From: Himantopus leucocephalus
Lineage: Eukaryota; Chordata; Aves; Charadriiformes; Recurvirostridae
Direction of reading: 5' to 3'
DNA: 64,000 bases
Assembly (NCBI GenBank): GCA_003993805.1
Contig: RSEF01000031.1
Location: 52,653,232 to 52,717,231, forward strand
The translations under genes were made by a program, and so were the position numbers. Shown here piece after piece: positions 13,401-25,405 of the stretch; position 1 is the stretch's first letter; every line of letters begins with the position of its first letter. The notes beneath the pieces are model-generated. The model saw only the letters and a program-made list of their open reading frames with translations, was not told the DNA's origin and ran no database searches.

Positions 13401-14971
13401 TCTCATGATTCCAATTTTAAGTGTCACCTTTTGTCTGCATACTTTTCAAATTGTGTTTAGCTTGAACAGCAAGATTTTCAAAGCCAGCTATGCACTGGAG
13501 GAGAGCTGGCTTTTCATTTCTTGTATGTTTTCCATTAATTTTACTTTTTAACCTTTGTTCCTGAAACAGAAAGTTTGTGAATTACCCTGTGTGATATAGA
13601 TCACCCAGGAGGAAATAGTTTGCTCACACCCAGTTTTCTACTTCATTAGGTAAGACAATTTATCATGCCACTGGTCGATCAGATAAGCACGACCTTATCC
13701 TATGATCATATAGTCCCCTGCATCATTTTATTCAGAATTACTCTAAATAAACTCAATATGAGATCTGCAAACATGACACAGCCAAGATGCATCAAGGTGG
13801 AAAGACTGGCAGTTCAGCTCAAGAAGACCATTTAAGTGAAGCGTACAGCACATCTTGAGGGAAGGCTGTCCCCGTGGGCCAATGTTCAAGGTGCATTAAA
13901 GAAATGGATGGAACGGACCGGTTCTCTGCAAGCGGCTGCATGCCTGGAGTTCTCCATGACTTGCAGAGGTGAGTGATGCATAAAAAAACATTCAATTCAA
14001 TAATGTGAATTACCTATGGCTTGATAAATGACTGCTAAAAACTGTGTGCTTCTCTCTATGGGAACTACACTTACTCGAACGCGAACAAAGTGTCTGGAAG
14101 TTATATCAAATTAAAAAACGTGCTGCGGCTGTTAACGAAGGGCCTCCTGTGCTGGCTCTGAATATGATGCCCATATATCAAAGACCTCTGACATTGCCTG
14201 CCACTCGATCTGGACACAGGAAATACGGGATTCCAGGCAGATGAGAGCTGAAACTGAAGCTCCAAAAACCTTCCTTGTGCAAGTGATTAGGCGCAGCTGT
14301 TTCGCTTCACATTTCGGAGCACTTGAACTCTGCAATCTGCCACATTTTTACAGGACTGCATGTGCAGAGGGTAAAAAAAGGTATCATGCCCTGGCTAGAC
14401 AGCAGATGTAGGGATAAAGAAATGTCTCCATTAAGAGAAAAAATAAATGAAAAAAAAAAATTGAAAAAAGCACAAATTGAGAGGCAAGAGGAAGAAATTA
14501 AAGGAAGGCTATCTGAACAAGCAGAGGAAATAAATCTGTTTTCCCAAGATAAAAGGGGTTAAATCTGCAAATATTTTCCTCAAACATTACAAAAACAACA
14601 TATTCACTCTTTAAAAACATCCTTGCACTTTTCATCTGCCCAAAGGTATAAAGTTTTTAGGTACAAAGACCAGGGAGTCTAGAAACTCAAATGCCACCTC
14701 TACGTTTTCCCATTTTGTGTAATAAGACAACATGCTCAACAGTTTTTTAGGATGAAGACTCCTTCAGCACAGATCAACAATACATAAATATTAGGCTACA
14801 TAGGAGAAATTATATGAAAAAGCCAAACCTAACATTTTCACACTCTCTTGGTACTTTCCTGCTCCAGGTTTGTACTGTAAAAGGACCACAAAATGATGAG
14901 GATTTGCTCAGAGAAGCCTCTTCTATAAATTGATGAAGCCTTTTTATTCTACACATTTGGTCAAATAGCCA
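7491..14971. other. long unique non-coding stretch
   Basis: No CR1, LTR, RNA gene or plausible coding exon could be recognised. Longest frames are about 100 codons (minus strand 10356-10658, plus strand 11602-11901) and lack any familiar motif; overlapping frames on the other strand are equally long, which suggests chance. An A-run lies at about 12504-12515. An A- and purine-rich run at about 14430-14560 produces a lysine/glutamate-rich frame that mimics a coiled coil. Ancient, unrecognisable repeats may be present. Confidence 0.55.
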
Positions 14972-15045
14972 TTTAAAGCCTGATCCTACTTCCCAGAAGC
15001 CTATAGAACACTTTCCCATTGACTCCAATAAGACCAGGATCAATG
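14972..15045 (-). repeat. ancient amniote interspersed repeat remnant
   Basis: Read on the minus strand, this segment has TTGATCCTGGTCTTATTGG, then GAGTCAATGGGAAAG, then AGTAGGATCAGGC. The combination of 'gatcctggt', 'agtcaatggga' and 'aggatcaggc' blocks is typical of a widespread old repeat in sauropsid genomes. The match is by eye and the family name is not assigned. Similar blocks recur at 19431-19490, 47881-47985 and 58922-58992. Confidence 0.45.
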
Positions 15046-16304
15046 CTTTTTATGCCATCTTCTTACTGAAGCTACAGGAGAACTGATGGCAGTAGAGCTT
15101 TTTCAGAAACGTATGAAATGGGGAGGCAACTGATATGTTCAGTGAAGGAATACAGCAATTCAATTTAATAAGAGTCTGAAATATAGTAAGGAAAATACAT
15201 ACACTTGCAAACTTACATATAGGAGGAAGCTATATGAAAGATCTAAAGAAAAGTTTACTGCCTCTACTGTCCATCAGCAGAGAGCTTCATTCAGCAAGTA
15301 AAACCTCTTTGGGTTATTTCTGATGACTTTTTATGACTCTAAGGTGTTTGAGTAGAGGTGTTTCTTTGATCACTGTATCATACAAAGACAATTTTGTGGG
15401 ACAATCAGACTGTCCAGGGTGTCCTGAGCAAGGAGCGTTTCACAGTGCAGAAAGCCCTGACCCCTGGGACAGGGAGCTACCAGGGAAACGGTCAGTCTCT
15501 GACAAAGTGGGTGATTCCCCTCCATCACAAGTGGTGCAGGGTGGCCAGAAAGAGAGTTTACTTTAACGAGCTTCCCATTTCCAGAAAAGCTTCACTGGGA
15601 ATTAATACTTGAAAGCTTTATCTTCACTGCTGCAAAGGTGTGAGGCTTTTTTTCTCACTTCGGGGTAAAAGATGCTGTCTGTCCCTGCGTGTGATGCCAA
15701 CAGAGGCACTCTTGATTTACCTGAAGTTGTGTGTGGGAAAGGACAGAGTTCTTCTTCTGTGGTTTAAAAGTTGTGATTACCAAGCCCTCCTTCCACTCCC
15801 ACCTTTTACTCAGTGAAGACAAAACTCTAAGGGTTTCCTACATGAAAACACAAAGCTGACCTCTCTTGTACTACCTAGTAACACGAAGGTGTTTTCTTAT
15901 GTCCCGATTACAGCAAAGTTTCAAAACTTGTTAAAACCCACTGCCAGTGAGAGAAGAAAAACAAAACCGCATGAAGCTGGTGTAGAAGTGAGGTGAGTAA
16001 AGTTCTATTCTTGTGAAGAAAAGGAGGGGTTTATCTCACTTGTCATTATTTTGGGGGCTCACCTGGAAGGAAGCCGTTCCAAGAGGTTTTATCATACTTG
16101 GTACCTTTCTTGAAACCCCACGTGCTGGCATAAAATTAGAGCAGCATATCTTCTGCTAAAAAATAAATCATAATCATGACAGGCTCAAAAATAAACTGAA
16201 GTCATGACCCAAGAAGACAAAAAGAAAGCACTGGATATATTTTTGATATTTTTTTCCCCAAATGACCCACTAGTTTTCAAAACCAACGTGATTTGATGGG
16301 ATGG
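15046..16304. other. unique non-coding sequence
   Basis: No gene is supported. Two overlapping plus-strand frames at 15333-15612 (77 and 72 codons) share the same DNA in different phases, and neither resembles a known protein. Confidence 0.55.
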
Positions 16305-16340
16305 GAAGGGGAAAAAGAAAAGGGAGAAAGAGGAAGAGGA
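16305..16340 (+). repeat. purine-rich (GGAAGA-like) tract, left of CR1
   Basis: A GA-rich run ending in AGAGGAAGAGGA directly abuts the CR1 3' end at 16341. The same GAAGAGGAAGAGGAAGAGGAAG motif type resumes on the far side of the CR1 at 16804-16830. The insertion therefore appears to have split a pre-existing purine microsatellite, or the two ends carry a duplicated target. Confidence 0.7.
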
Positions 16341-16795
16341 ATCATAGAATCGCCTAGGTTGGAAGGGACCTTTAAGATCATTGAGTCCAACTGTCAACCT
16401 AACACTGCCAGGTCCACCACTAAACCATGTTCCGAAGCACCACGTCTACCCGGCTTTTAAATACCTCCAGGCACGGTGACTCTCTGGGCAGCCTGTTCCA
16501 ATGCCTGACACTCCTTTCAGTGAAGAAATTTTTCCTAATATCCAATCCAAACTGCCCCTGGCACAACTTGAGTCTGTTTCCTCTTGCCCTATCACCTGTT
16601 CCTTGGGAGAAGAGACCGACCCCCCACTCTACCCCCTCCTTTCAGGGAGCTGTAGAGAGCGATAAGGTCTCCCCTCGGCCTCCTCTTCTCCAGGCTGAAC
16701 ACCCCCAGGTCCCTCAGCTGCTCCTCATCAGACTTGTGCTCCAGACCCCTCACAGCTTCACTGCCCTTCTCTGGACACGCTCCAGAAGTTCAATG
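16341..16795 (-). mobile_element. CR1 LINE, 3' fragment (5'-truncated)
   Basis: The left edge reads ATCATAGAATCGCCTAGGTTGGAAGGGACC, which is the reverse complement of an avian CR1 3' terminus with its octamer; only one clear octamer copy is kept. The rest follows the usual CR1 3'-UTR order on this strand: a 'gtccaacc' block, CTCTGGGCAGCCTGTTCCAATG, TTTTTCCTAATATCCAATCC, CTCTTGCCCTATCACC, the AGCGATAAGGTCTCCCCTC block, then CTCTGGACACGCTCCAG. It breaks off near 16795, a 5' truncation typical of CR1. No reverse-transcriptase coding is included. The 135-codon plus-strand frame overlapping it is an antisense artefact. Confidence 0.93.
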
Positions 16796-16799
16796 AGGT

Positions 16800-16832
16800 G
16801 GAAATGGAAGAGGAAGAGGAAGAGGAAGAAGT
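16800..16832 (+). repeat. purine-rich (GGAAGA)n tract, right of CR1
   Basis: About four GGAAGA-type units follow the truncated 5' end of the CR1. They mirror the purine run on the left side at 16305-16340. Confidence 0.75.
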
Positions 16833-18123
16833 GAGCAGGTAGTACAGAGCAAAATAAGCTTAGCAATAACAGAAATTGTGTTGCAGGCCAAAAGAGCAGC
16901 TGTATAGAAATGAAGTCCTGTAAAACCCGATTCTATAAAATCAGTTATAGAAATAACTGTATGATCCATTGAGACAAAAGCTGAGAAAGGGAGCATTCAA
17001 ATTACCCAGAACTGGCAGGAAATATTAAACTCAGAGTAAGACACCCTCATTAAATAATATGGTACCCTAAAACTGGTAAGCCATTTCAGCAGTTTCATAT
17101 TGCAGTGAAATTTCTCAGAGTGAGGAGAAGAAATTGTCTTTCTATGAGATATACGATGGGAGAGGAAATAGTTGATATACTGAGAGCACCAAGTCAAACA
17201 TGTTATTGGAAGGAGGTAAAAAATGGTGAAACCTGAACAGCTGATAGAGATTAAGAAAGAGAAATACAAGGAGTAAGATTTCAATGTAAATATGACAATT
17301 AAGTGGCTTGAAATGGAAACTTTGATGGTCATTTAGAAACACACAACAAATACAGAAAACATGTGTGTGGCTGTAGGGACCTCTGCCCTTGTGACACTGT
17401 GAAAGTCTGAGGTAGCTCTGAGTCAACTTTCTGAAGGTCTTTGAGGATTGTCAGTTTCTCCACAACACTGCACATGGCTTTCCTGGAAAGGCACTGTAGA
17501 TCTTTGACTCATATCTCAAAATATGTAAGAATAAGACAGGAACATGGCAAAGGCTCGTAAAATATTTGGAAGAGTACAAAGACATCTCATCTCTGCTGAT
17601 GTTCATCTTCTCACACACTTTGTGGAATTAGCTATCACCTGAATTCTGGAGGGGAGAATCTCTTGGACAGATATGGAGGATGGTTACATCCAGAAAGAGT
17701 GAGAAGAGGGAACCCTTTAAATAGAGTAACAGAAGATTGTGGAAGCTGTAAAGGAAGTCTGCTCATGGATAAAAGTGTGGTGAGAAGGCAGTAAGGAGGC
17801 AGATGAATCATGGATGTGAAGTGTTCAGCATCCTGGTGTAGGACGCTCTAAAATGGTGACTCAGGCCCCGGCAGAGCCACAAAATGAAAAGAAGGCTGTC
17901 AGCTCCCTAAGGCTTGTTTAATTTCAGGATTTGTTGTAAAATATCACACTGAAGTTTGCATTCCCACGGAAGGTCTGCAAATCTCAGTGTTGATCAGGAA
18001 CAGTCATTTTAACATTTCTACCTCCTGTAATTCAACTGTAAATTGGAGATCCATGAAGACAGACAAAGAACAGAAAAGTGCGTAAGTCAGAAGCAAATGG
18101 CCCCGTTTCCTCCAGGCTTCTCC
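16833..18123. other. unique non-coding sequence
   Basis: No gene is supported. Minus-strand frames at 16997-17426 (111 and 94 codons) overlap in different phases and have no recognisable motif. Confidence 0.55.
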
Positions 18124-18236
18124 AATTCATATTTCTTTTATTACAGTATCTCCCCTTCCTCTCTCTGTTCCCTGTTCCTTCTTTTTGTGTCCTCCCTTTC
18201 TCAGCTGCTTCTTCCCCCTTTCTAGTGTTCCTTTTT
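18124..18236. repeat. polypyrimidine-rich tract
   Basis: A C/T-rich stretch of about 110 bp with few purines stands directly upstream of the plus-strand CR1 3' end. A second pyrimidine-rich tract (18440-18545) lies on the other side. Together they generate a 173-codon plus-strand frame rich in Ser, Leu and Phe that has no biological support. Confidence 0.7.
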
Positions 18237-18356
18237 TCTGGATGGGGCTTTGAGCAATCTGGTCTAGTGGGAGGTGTCCCTGCCTATGGCAGGGGGGGTT
18301 GGAACCAGATGATCTTCAAGGTCCCTTCCAACCTAAACCATTCTATGATTCTGATT
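18237..18356 (+). mobile_element. CR1 LINE, short 3' terminal fragment
   Basis: The segment holds GGGCTTTGAGCAATCTGGTC, TAGTGGGAGGTGTCCCTGCC, GGCAGGGGGGTTGGAACCAG, ATGATCTTCAAGGTCCCTTCC and AACCTAAACCATTCTATGATTC in order. This is the sense-strand 3'-UTR end of an avian CR1, about 120 bp long and strongly 5'-truncated. It is the only CR1 in the window on the plus strand. Confidence 0.93.
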
Positions 18357-18439
18357 CTTTGTCCTGCCAAAACTGCTTTTTTCCCCCTAATTTCTAGATA
18401 TTTACCACTATTTCGTTTTAGACCTACATTAGTGTCTCA

Positions 18440-18545
18440 GAGACACCTTTCCGCTTTGCTCTTCTCTACCTTTCCTGCCTCTCCTCTGTTGTGCTCTCTT
18501 CTTTTGTCTCTCTTTCATTTTCTTTGCTTTTTCACTGTATTCTCC
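18440..18545. repeat. polypyrimidine-rich tract
   Basis: This C/T-rich run is rich in TCTC and CTTT blocks. Its complementary strand gives a Lys/Glu/Arg-rich open frame that is not a real protein. Confidence 0.65.
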
Positions 18546-18801
18546 ATGCCAGAACTTCAGCAAAAGATCAAAAGGAAAAAACCCAGCAACACAAATTAGA
18601 GATTTGATGGCAGCCAAGTGTAACTAAATAAAAATGCTTTTGCATTAGCCACAGTTACTAACAGCGTTTAATAGTTGGTGATCTGTAGTTTTTACTAGAC
18701 AAACAAGAGGCTGGAAAACATAAGTAGGCATAGCAGGCAGCACAGTAAAAATTACATTTCCTCATACAAGCTTGTCCAAAGCAGCACGTCTTTTGTGGGT
18801 A

Positions 18802-18827
18802 TTTTTTTTCTTTTTTTTTTTTTTTTN
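18802..18827. repeat. poly(T) run ending in an unresolved base
   Basis: T-runs broken by a single C end in an N at 18827. The homopolymer length is unreliable. Confidence 0.9.
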
Positions 18828-19430
18828 TACTGTAAAATATGGTTTGAGACACAAGTTACCTAAGTTTGTATTCTTCCTCCCCACTCCCCCAGTGAATAGA
18901 ATGTCATTCAACTTCCTGTCACTAAAAGGCAGAACTGAGAAAGACATTTACTGATTAGAGAATTAGTACTATTCCCCACAGCTTGTTTTAAAGGATGCAG
19001 TCACCCAGATGTTGCTGCTGTCAGTAGAACTGCAACACTGTGTATGTTCACACTTCAGTATGCATTAAAAGCATAGTTTATAAATGTATGAGATGCATAA
19101 CACTATGTCGGTATGGAAATATTATTCTAACATACCTTAATTGTATTCAATAATCACGTTTTATAACCTTTTAATTGACTAGTGTTTAGTGTTTGGGAAT
19201 TAAGTGATTGTAACCAACCGTTCATTGAAGTTAATTACCTGTAGACAGTGCTGGTCACTTTAAGTATTTTTTTCACTATGTTCAGGACATGGCATTTTTC
19301 CATTTTCTCAATGGGCCACATTTAGAATCAGAACTACAGCAAACCTGTTATCTGTAGTGTGTGTATTAGAGAAGAATAACTCATATGACAGCAGTCTTGT
19401 TAGAGGTTGTTATGAACAACATTCACCATG
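18828..19430. other. unique non-coding sequence
   Basis: Nothing recognisable beyond AT-rich unique sequence. Confidence 0.55.
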
Positions 19431-19490
19431 GGCCATATCTTAAGCTGTCAGTGTAGTTACTCTGATTTACACCAGCTGAGGATTAGGACA
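19431..19490 (+). repeat. ancient amniote interspersed repeat remnant
   Basis: GTGTAGTTACTCTGATTTACACCAGCTGAGGATTAGGAC matches, by eye, the 'ggagttactcctgatttacaccagc...aggatctggc' block of a common old sauropsid repeat. It is short and diverged, and the family is not assigned. Confidence 0.45.
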
Positions 19491-22400
19491 CATGTATGAT
19501 TACGAAGAATGGTAACTCCTTTAGATGCATCAAATCTTTCAAGATAAGGAATGTCAGTATAAAGCATAGCTGAGTTAAAAAACAATGTTTCTGAGAACAG
19601 CAGAGTAAGGTAAGAACAGCTACACTGAAGATAGTGTTAGTTCTTCTGTGTTTATCTCCATATAGGACTCAATTTGGTCCTGGTACAGAAGGATCAGTTG
19701 TGAGGTCCTGAAGGCATTCCATTAGTGCAAAAGGTTTGAAATGAAGAAAAAACCCATATTAATTGTTCATGTGATGTTGCATTCTCTATGTTCAAATAAC
19801 GTAATGGAAAATGAATATGACAAAGTTAACTCCTGAAATGTTCTCCCATCTATATTTAGTTATTTTTCCCTGTTAGGCCAGTATGGCTTGTGAACATTAG
19901 CCCTTTGACAACTTGTCATACGTGCCATTCCATGAAATACAGGAGGATAACAGAAACTGAGCCTACACGTTTTGCAAGGTCAATGGGGAAGAAGGCATTC
20001 TAATTTTATACACCAGATTTGGCCAAACTACAGATGTTGATCCGCACATGGTTTTGAACCCGAATATGGGCAGTCCATGTCACTACTGCACATTTGGCAG
20101 CAGCCTGGTGTTTGACTGGTGCCAGAGAGAGATGGGTCCTGTCCTGTGATGGAGCTGTGATGTCCCTGGGATGTACCTCACTGCTGTGAGCACCATTCCG
20201 TGTTCTCTCTGGAGGACATCCGACATAGAAGATTCAGATTTTGTGGCTCTTAAGAACATCAGACTCTCATTATGGGTCCTGCAGGAACAAGTGGTTTATT
20301 CTGAACTAATACATACAGTTGAAGCTTCAACTAAGAAGATGAAGATCTTTCTATGTAACTTTAGGCCTTTACTGTGTAATGAAGATCTGTACAATGAGAA
20401 TGTCAAGGTTTCACTCATTAGTTTGATCCTATATTGCAATCTGAAATTGCATACAATGGCAAGGATGGTGAAACACGTCCTTCAAGTAGCAGTTACAACG
20501 GATCAGTGCAAATAATAGTGCCAGAACTCGGATTTTTTTTGTGATATTGAAGAACTCGGACTGAAAACATCTTTTCACTTTCACATCACTTTCTTGTCTT
20601 GCAGCTGAATTGTGAAGTAGATGCAGTCATGTGTGATCTCTTGCAGTGTGCTGCTTAGAAAATAATCTCCCAATCTCTTAAATGGATGTCTGTAAGGTGT
20701 CTGCAGGAGCTCACCTAAATGCAGGCTCTGTCCAGGCACCCAACCAAGCAGGATCAGAGATGGTACGAGAACAGTAGCTTCTCCTATGGGATGCTGACAC
20801 AAAGATCCAGAAACCGACACAAGGCCCTATATTAGATGGCCAGATGTACATTGATGCTTTGCCTTCTCTTTTTATCTGCATGTGTGATATATTTTGAATC
20901 TTAATCTCTCAATAGTGAGCATACCAACAACAGTAACACCTCCTCTCCCATCAGCACAGAGAAAACTGGATCTCGCTGTGTCTTCTGCTGAGACCTGGTC
21001 ACTGGACTTGCTGCCAGAGCAGGCCTAGGTCAAGACCTTCCAGAGTGATCAGCAGAAAAATAATGTCCTTAGGGTAGGCTCAAAAATCTTGTGCTGAAAG
21101 AGCAAAGAAAGGCATAGTGCACGATGTGCCCAGCTTTTCGAGGCTGGAGCATTTCTATGCATGTTTAAAACAGGAATAGGTTTTCGGTACCAAGGAGCTA
21201 TTGCTGCTGGTAATTGAGTCATGGGTAGAAACAGGAACTTCTAGAGTTGAGTTTTGTGTTTAGCTGTGCAGAGAATCATGGTGACCACAGTCTGTGTCAA
21301 CCCCACTTTAGGTATGTAAACTTCTTTTCCACGATTTACTAAAATCCTTATGCAAAAAGAAGCTATGACAATTATATTCAGTCTTCTGTCTCTGAAAAAA
21401 CAAATTTTAAAATGCAATTGCAAGGAATTTGCAAAGAAAGCGTGCTTAAAGATTCTTTTTTTCCAGTAGTGTTTTGTCTGCAAACATGAGGTGTACCTGT
21501 TTACATGTACAGAGTTAAAATATTTTTTAATATTTGCTAATTGATAGAGCTAGCTTGTCTTGAATGGGTTTTGTTGCTTTTTTACAAATAACATTGGTTT
21601 ATTGTTTCAAATTATTTTATTGTCTTGCGTTGGGAGGATTTAAGAGAAAAACTAAAAAGAACTGATCTCTGGGGAAATTTTTGACATTCTGGAAGGAGAA
21701 ATCTTTTGATAAATACGGAGAAGAGCAAAGGAGACAGAAAGGGTAATCTTCACTGGACTGATCTAGTTAAAAGGAAACTCAAGAATGCAAACAAATATCT
21801 TTTTAACAAAGGAGTAAGAAGATCTTTCATGGACCTTACTGCAGTAATGAATAGGGCTCCACTAAAGTTTCAAAACGTTATGAAGCACAAGCCACAAATT
21901 CTGATCAACTTGTTCCTAATGTTTTGGACACCAACTAAAAACGTATAGAGTCATGATATCTAAAGACCTGAAATCACAAAAACATCAGGTTTTCTCTTCC
22001 AGCTTAACATTACTCCTCTGCCAAGGTCTTGTGTGGCATCTTATATACAGAAGAAAAAGCACCGCAGAGCTAAGTGGTTCCTTAATGTGAAGTTATCTGA
22101 TCCAAAAACAATCTGAATTTTTAGTTTTGAAATTGAACACCAAAAAATGGCACACAACCAGACACTCTCTTGAAGAGGGTCTCAAACCTTCTTGCACACT
22201 TTTCTTGCTTACAAAGTCTACACAGTTCTTTTTTCAACAGGTCTATACTTTTTAGCTATGGGATCTAAGGCAAAAACTGTCTGAAGACTGTGTAACCTTA
22301 CACATCACACCCATCTGTCTACCTCTTTTGCACACAACGTTTTCAACAAGTGCAGACCAAGCTGAAAATGCATCTGTGACTCACAAAAAAGGTTTTTCAC

Positions 22401-22600
22401 CTCTGCAATGCCTCTTATAAGTGTTTGGGGCTCACTACTTCTTGGACTCATGGACCTGTTTTCTCAAGGTTCTGTCTGTTGTCCTACTTACATATCTATG
22501 GCCTGTCATTTATCAAAGTGTCCCAATGTTACTAAAATAGTGGGTACATGCAAAAGTCTCTAAAAAATCCGTGGCCCCACCCCAGTGACAGAATTTTTCC
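19491..22600. other. unique non-coding sequence
   Basis: No gene is supported. The longest frame, 20171-20515 plus strand (114 codons), has no recognisable motif and no codon pattern I can defend. Confidence 0.55.
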
Positions 22601-22652
22601 AAAAAAAAAAAAAAAAAANNNNNNNNNNAAAAAAAAAAAAAAAAAAAAAAAA
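22601..22652. repeat. poly(A) run containing a 10-base gap
   Basis: Eighteen A bases precede ten N (22619-22628), followed by 24 more A bases. No AATAAA stands closely upstream on the plus strand, so a retrocopy tail is not indicated. The gap is most simply an unresolved homopolymer. Confidence 0.9.
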
Positions 22653-25193
22653 GAAAATGAGTCCTGTATGACAAACTTCAGAGTCAGAGTCATACACATA
22701 TGCGACCACCTTTCATTGCACAGCCAGCTCATTTCTCTTGCCTTTTCAGCTGCATGTATCTGCCATAGTACTGTTTTTGCCAGGTTTATGCCTGTTGCTA
22801 ATTGTAGCTTACCTGGAAACTGCCCAGAGAAGTGAGACCTGGTTACATCTGCCCAGCTCAAACTGGGTACACTAACGGGGTATAAACTGGGTTTAGGTAC
22901 CATAGCTCTAGATAAAAAGTGGTTCATTTAATCATAGGAAGAGGTAGGAAGATGATGAACAGGTTGATGAACTAACGAGTTCTTCAAAATCCATGTTTCT
23001 TTTTTAAGCTTCTAGTTAATTTTACTCTGTAAAAGAGTAGAAGGGTAGACACACATATGGAGTGAGTTACTGTTCCTTGCTTGACGTCGTAAAAAACTCT
23101 AACAGGATGATGCCAACACTTAAGACACTCTAGATCTCTTACTTTCATCTAATAATACACAGGATGAAACCTTTTTATTTCCAGCTAAGATGACTAAACC
23201 AAATCGAGCAATATTTACTTTTAAGAAGGCTGATGCTTTTCTCTCCAAGAGTATTTTTGAGGGTATGTTTCACAATAGTTACTCTGATGTTCTTGTTTAT
23301 GGTGGATTGTTGATGTTAACATATCCAAATATAAGATATTAGCTTTCTTTGCATTTTTGAATGAGAGTTGAAAGAGGTTCAATGGAAAATTATCAGCAAT
23401 TTATTCTTTTATGGTTGTGCAAAGAGCTAATAGGTGCAATGCTTATTTCAAAAGTGTTGACAACAGTTACCAATGTAAATTCTCTAACGGTGTCAAAATC
23501 CTCAGATAGCCTCTGATGGATATTTTATTTTATTGCTTATTGCACTTCCTTAGGATCTCTGCATGGTTTGTTCTTAATAGAAGCCACAAGATATATTTCT
23601 AAATGGAGGTTGAAGACTTTAAAACTGTCGGTACCACATTCAAGATATGGGTAGGAAAATAACAAAAAGTTAAACTTAAGTATCATTAAGTCCCACATAA
23701 CACGGTCATGCAGATTCAAGACAGCTGGAAGAAGACAACACAATGAACATCCCCTGAAAATGAGAACTGTGGAAGTTCAGAGACTGCTTTGAAGGCATCA
23801 GTCTGCATCTGGCTGAGGTCAGTAAGTGAAGGCAGATCGAGATCCTAATGGCAGCCCAGCTCTTTGCCTGAGAAAGGGGTGCAGACGTGGCTGTTCTGCT
23901 TTCCAGCATCATTAGATTTGCAACGGTTGGTTCAGCCCGGTTAACTGTTTCAATAATGCTATACTAGTTAAAGGTTTCCCTACCAGGTTCCCATGGTTTC
24001 CCACCCTATCCCACCCCCCTACTGAATGCACTCGCATGCACTGGGAAGGAAGTGTGAGCTGGAATGTGTCCTGCTACCAGCCCTGGGGCTGTGTTATTTC
24101 AGGTATACAAGGCTATCCGGTCCAGCACAGTAATATGGGAAACTTCTAGAGAGTCTTTCCTTTTTCAGCTCCAAAAAATCAAGCCAAATTTATGTGGTGT
24201 TTTTTTTTGTTTTTTTTTTTTTTTTTACTTAATAGTAGGATTGCTTCCAAAATAATTACATTATGGATTTGTTTACATGATGCAAGCAGGAAGTGAAAAG
24301 GGACAGCAAGCGAGACTTCAGTTTCCTTAAAGCCAATGTTTCTAGGTGCAATTGTTTTCCCCCATTATGTTCATACTTCACAGAAATTACATTGCAAATG
24401 CATCTAACCTACCCTATTATAAGTAATGCACTCTAGCTCTGCTGTTGCTTGAGGAACAGGTAGTGTCACGAGATGGCAATACTACAAACAGAGAAAAGCA
24501 TGCTAATCCTGTGCCACACAAAATTAAGTACTCAGAAGATTCTGGTGTTTGTCCTGCTCTTAATTACAAGCCTTGGAGAAAACAGTCATATATCATGCAC
24601 AGAACTCCAAGGGCAGCGTTGTTGGTTTATTAATCCTAATATAGTATCAGATCATAAAAATAATTTGAGTGATTTGGTAATGTGATTTGGTAATGTTCTG
24701 ATTAATGCATTACCATGAACAGAAGAGACAGATTAACCATACCATGAATTGTAACACGCTAATTCCTCACTGCAGCTCTAACAACTGAGTCACATGCAGT
24801 TTCAATTATTTTACATGTTTGGCAGCCATTCTTCCCAATGGAACAATAAGCATTAGCACAATAATCTGAAAGAAGCTTATAAAAATATGGTCTACATAAG
24901 TTCTCTCTATTAAGAAATATTTGACATTACAATGCCAGTTCTGTTTTAACCGTGCAAACTTCTACAATTGAAAGATCTTGATCTGAATGCCTTGAAAATA
25001 CTTTCAAATTTGTCATGCTCCACTAATATGTCAAATCATTGATAGTCCAATAAATTAGTGTTATTTCAGTAGAAAATCATGGAAAATTATGGGCAGCAGG
25101 GGTTAACGTGCTCTGATGAAAATGAGCTTTTCTGAATTAAGCAGTGCTTTAAATTGGAGACACAAAGTAGAAGAATGATGCTACAACTGCTGC
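22653..25193. other. unique non-coding sequence
   Basis: No gene is supported. It contains a T-run at 24200-24226 and a perfect tandem pair of the 13-mer GTGATTTGGTAAT at 24669-24694. Confidence 0.55.
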
Positions 25194-25405
25194 TGCTTCT
25201 AATAATGCCTTGTGCTTCACACAGAGCTCTTCACTTAGAGATTCCCAAACACTTTACAAAGGCTGCAAATATCGTACTCATATTTTGCAGGTCACGTACG
25301 GAGAAACTAAAGCTGAGAAGCGAATTGACCAAAGAAACAAAAAGAATCAGTGTCAGAGTTGGGATAAAAAGTTCCTGTCTCTTCTGTCCACCCTATAAAA
25401 ACCAG
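25194..25405 (+). mobile_element. MIR/CORE-SINE-like ancient SINE
   Basis: Blocks in order: GCTTCACACAGAGCTCTTCA, CCCAAACACTTTACAAA, then CATATTTTGCAGGTCACGTA, GGAGAAACTAAAGCTGAGAAG, GAATTGACCAAAG, and CAGTGTCAGAGTTGGGAT. This follows the order of a MIR-type SINE (ctttacaaa; cattttacagatg; ggaaactgaggc; agaggttaagtgacttgcccaagg; gtggcagagctgggatt). The copy is old and diverged. It overlaps an 86-codon frame whose leucine-rich start mimics a signal peptide, an artefact of the SINE. Confidence 0.78.

Noticed and set aside
14323..14562. Lys/Glu-rich frame resembling a coiled coil
   Set aside because: It derives from an A- and purine-rich low-complexity stretch.
16427..16834. 135-codon plus-strand frame
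   Set aside because: It lies antisense in a CR1 3'-UTR and ends in the GGAAGA tract.
18078..18599. 173-codon plus-strand frame
   Set aside because: It is built from two pyrimidine tracts plus a CR1 end; low complexity, no domain.
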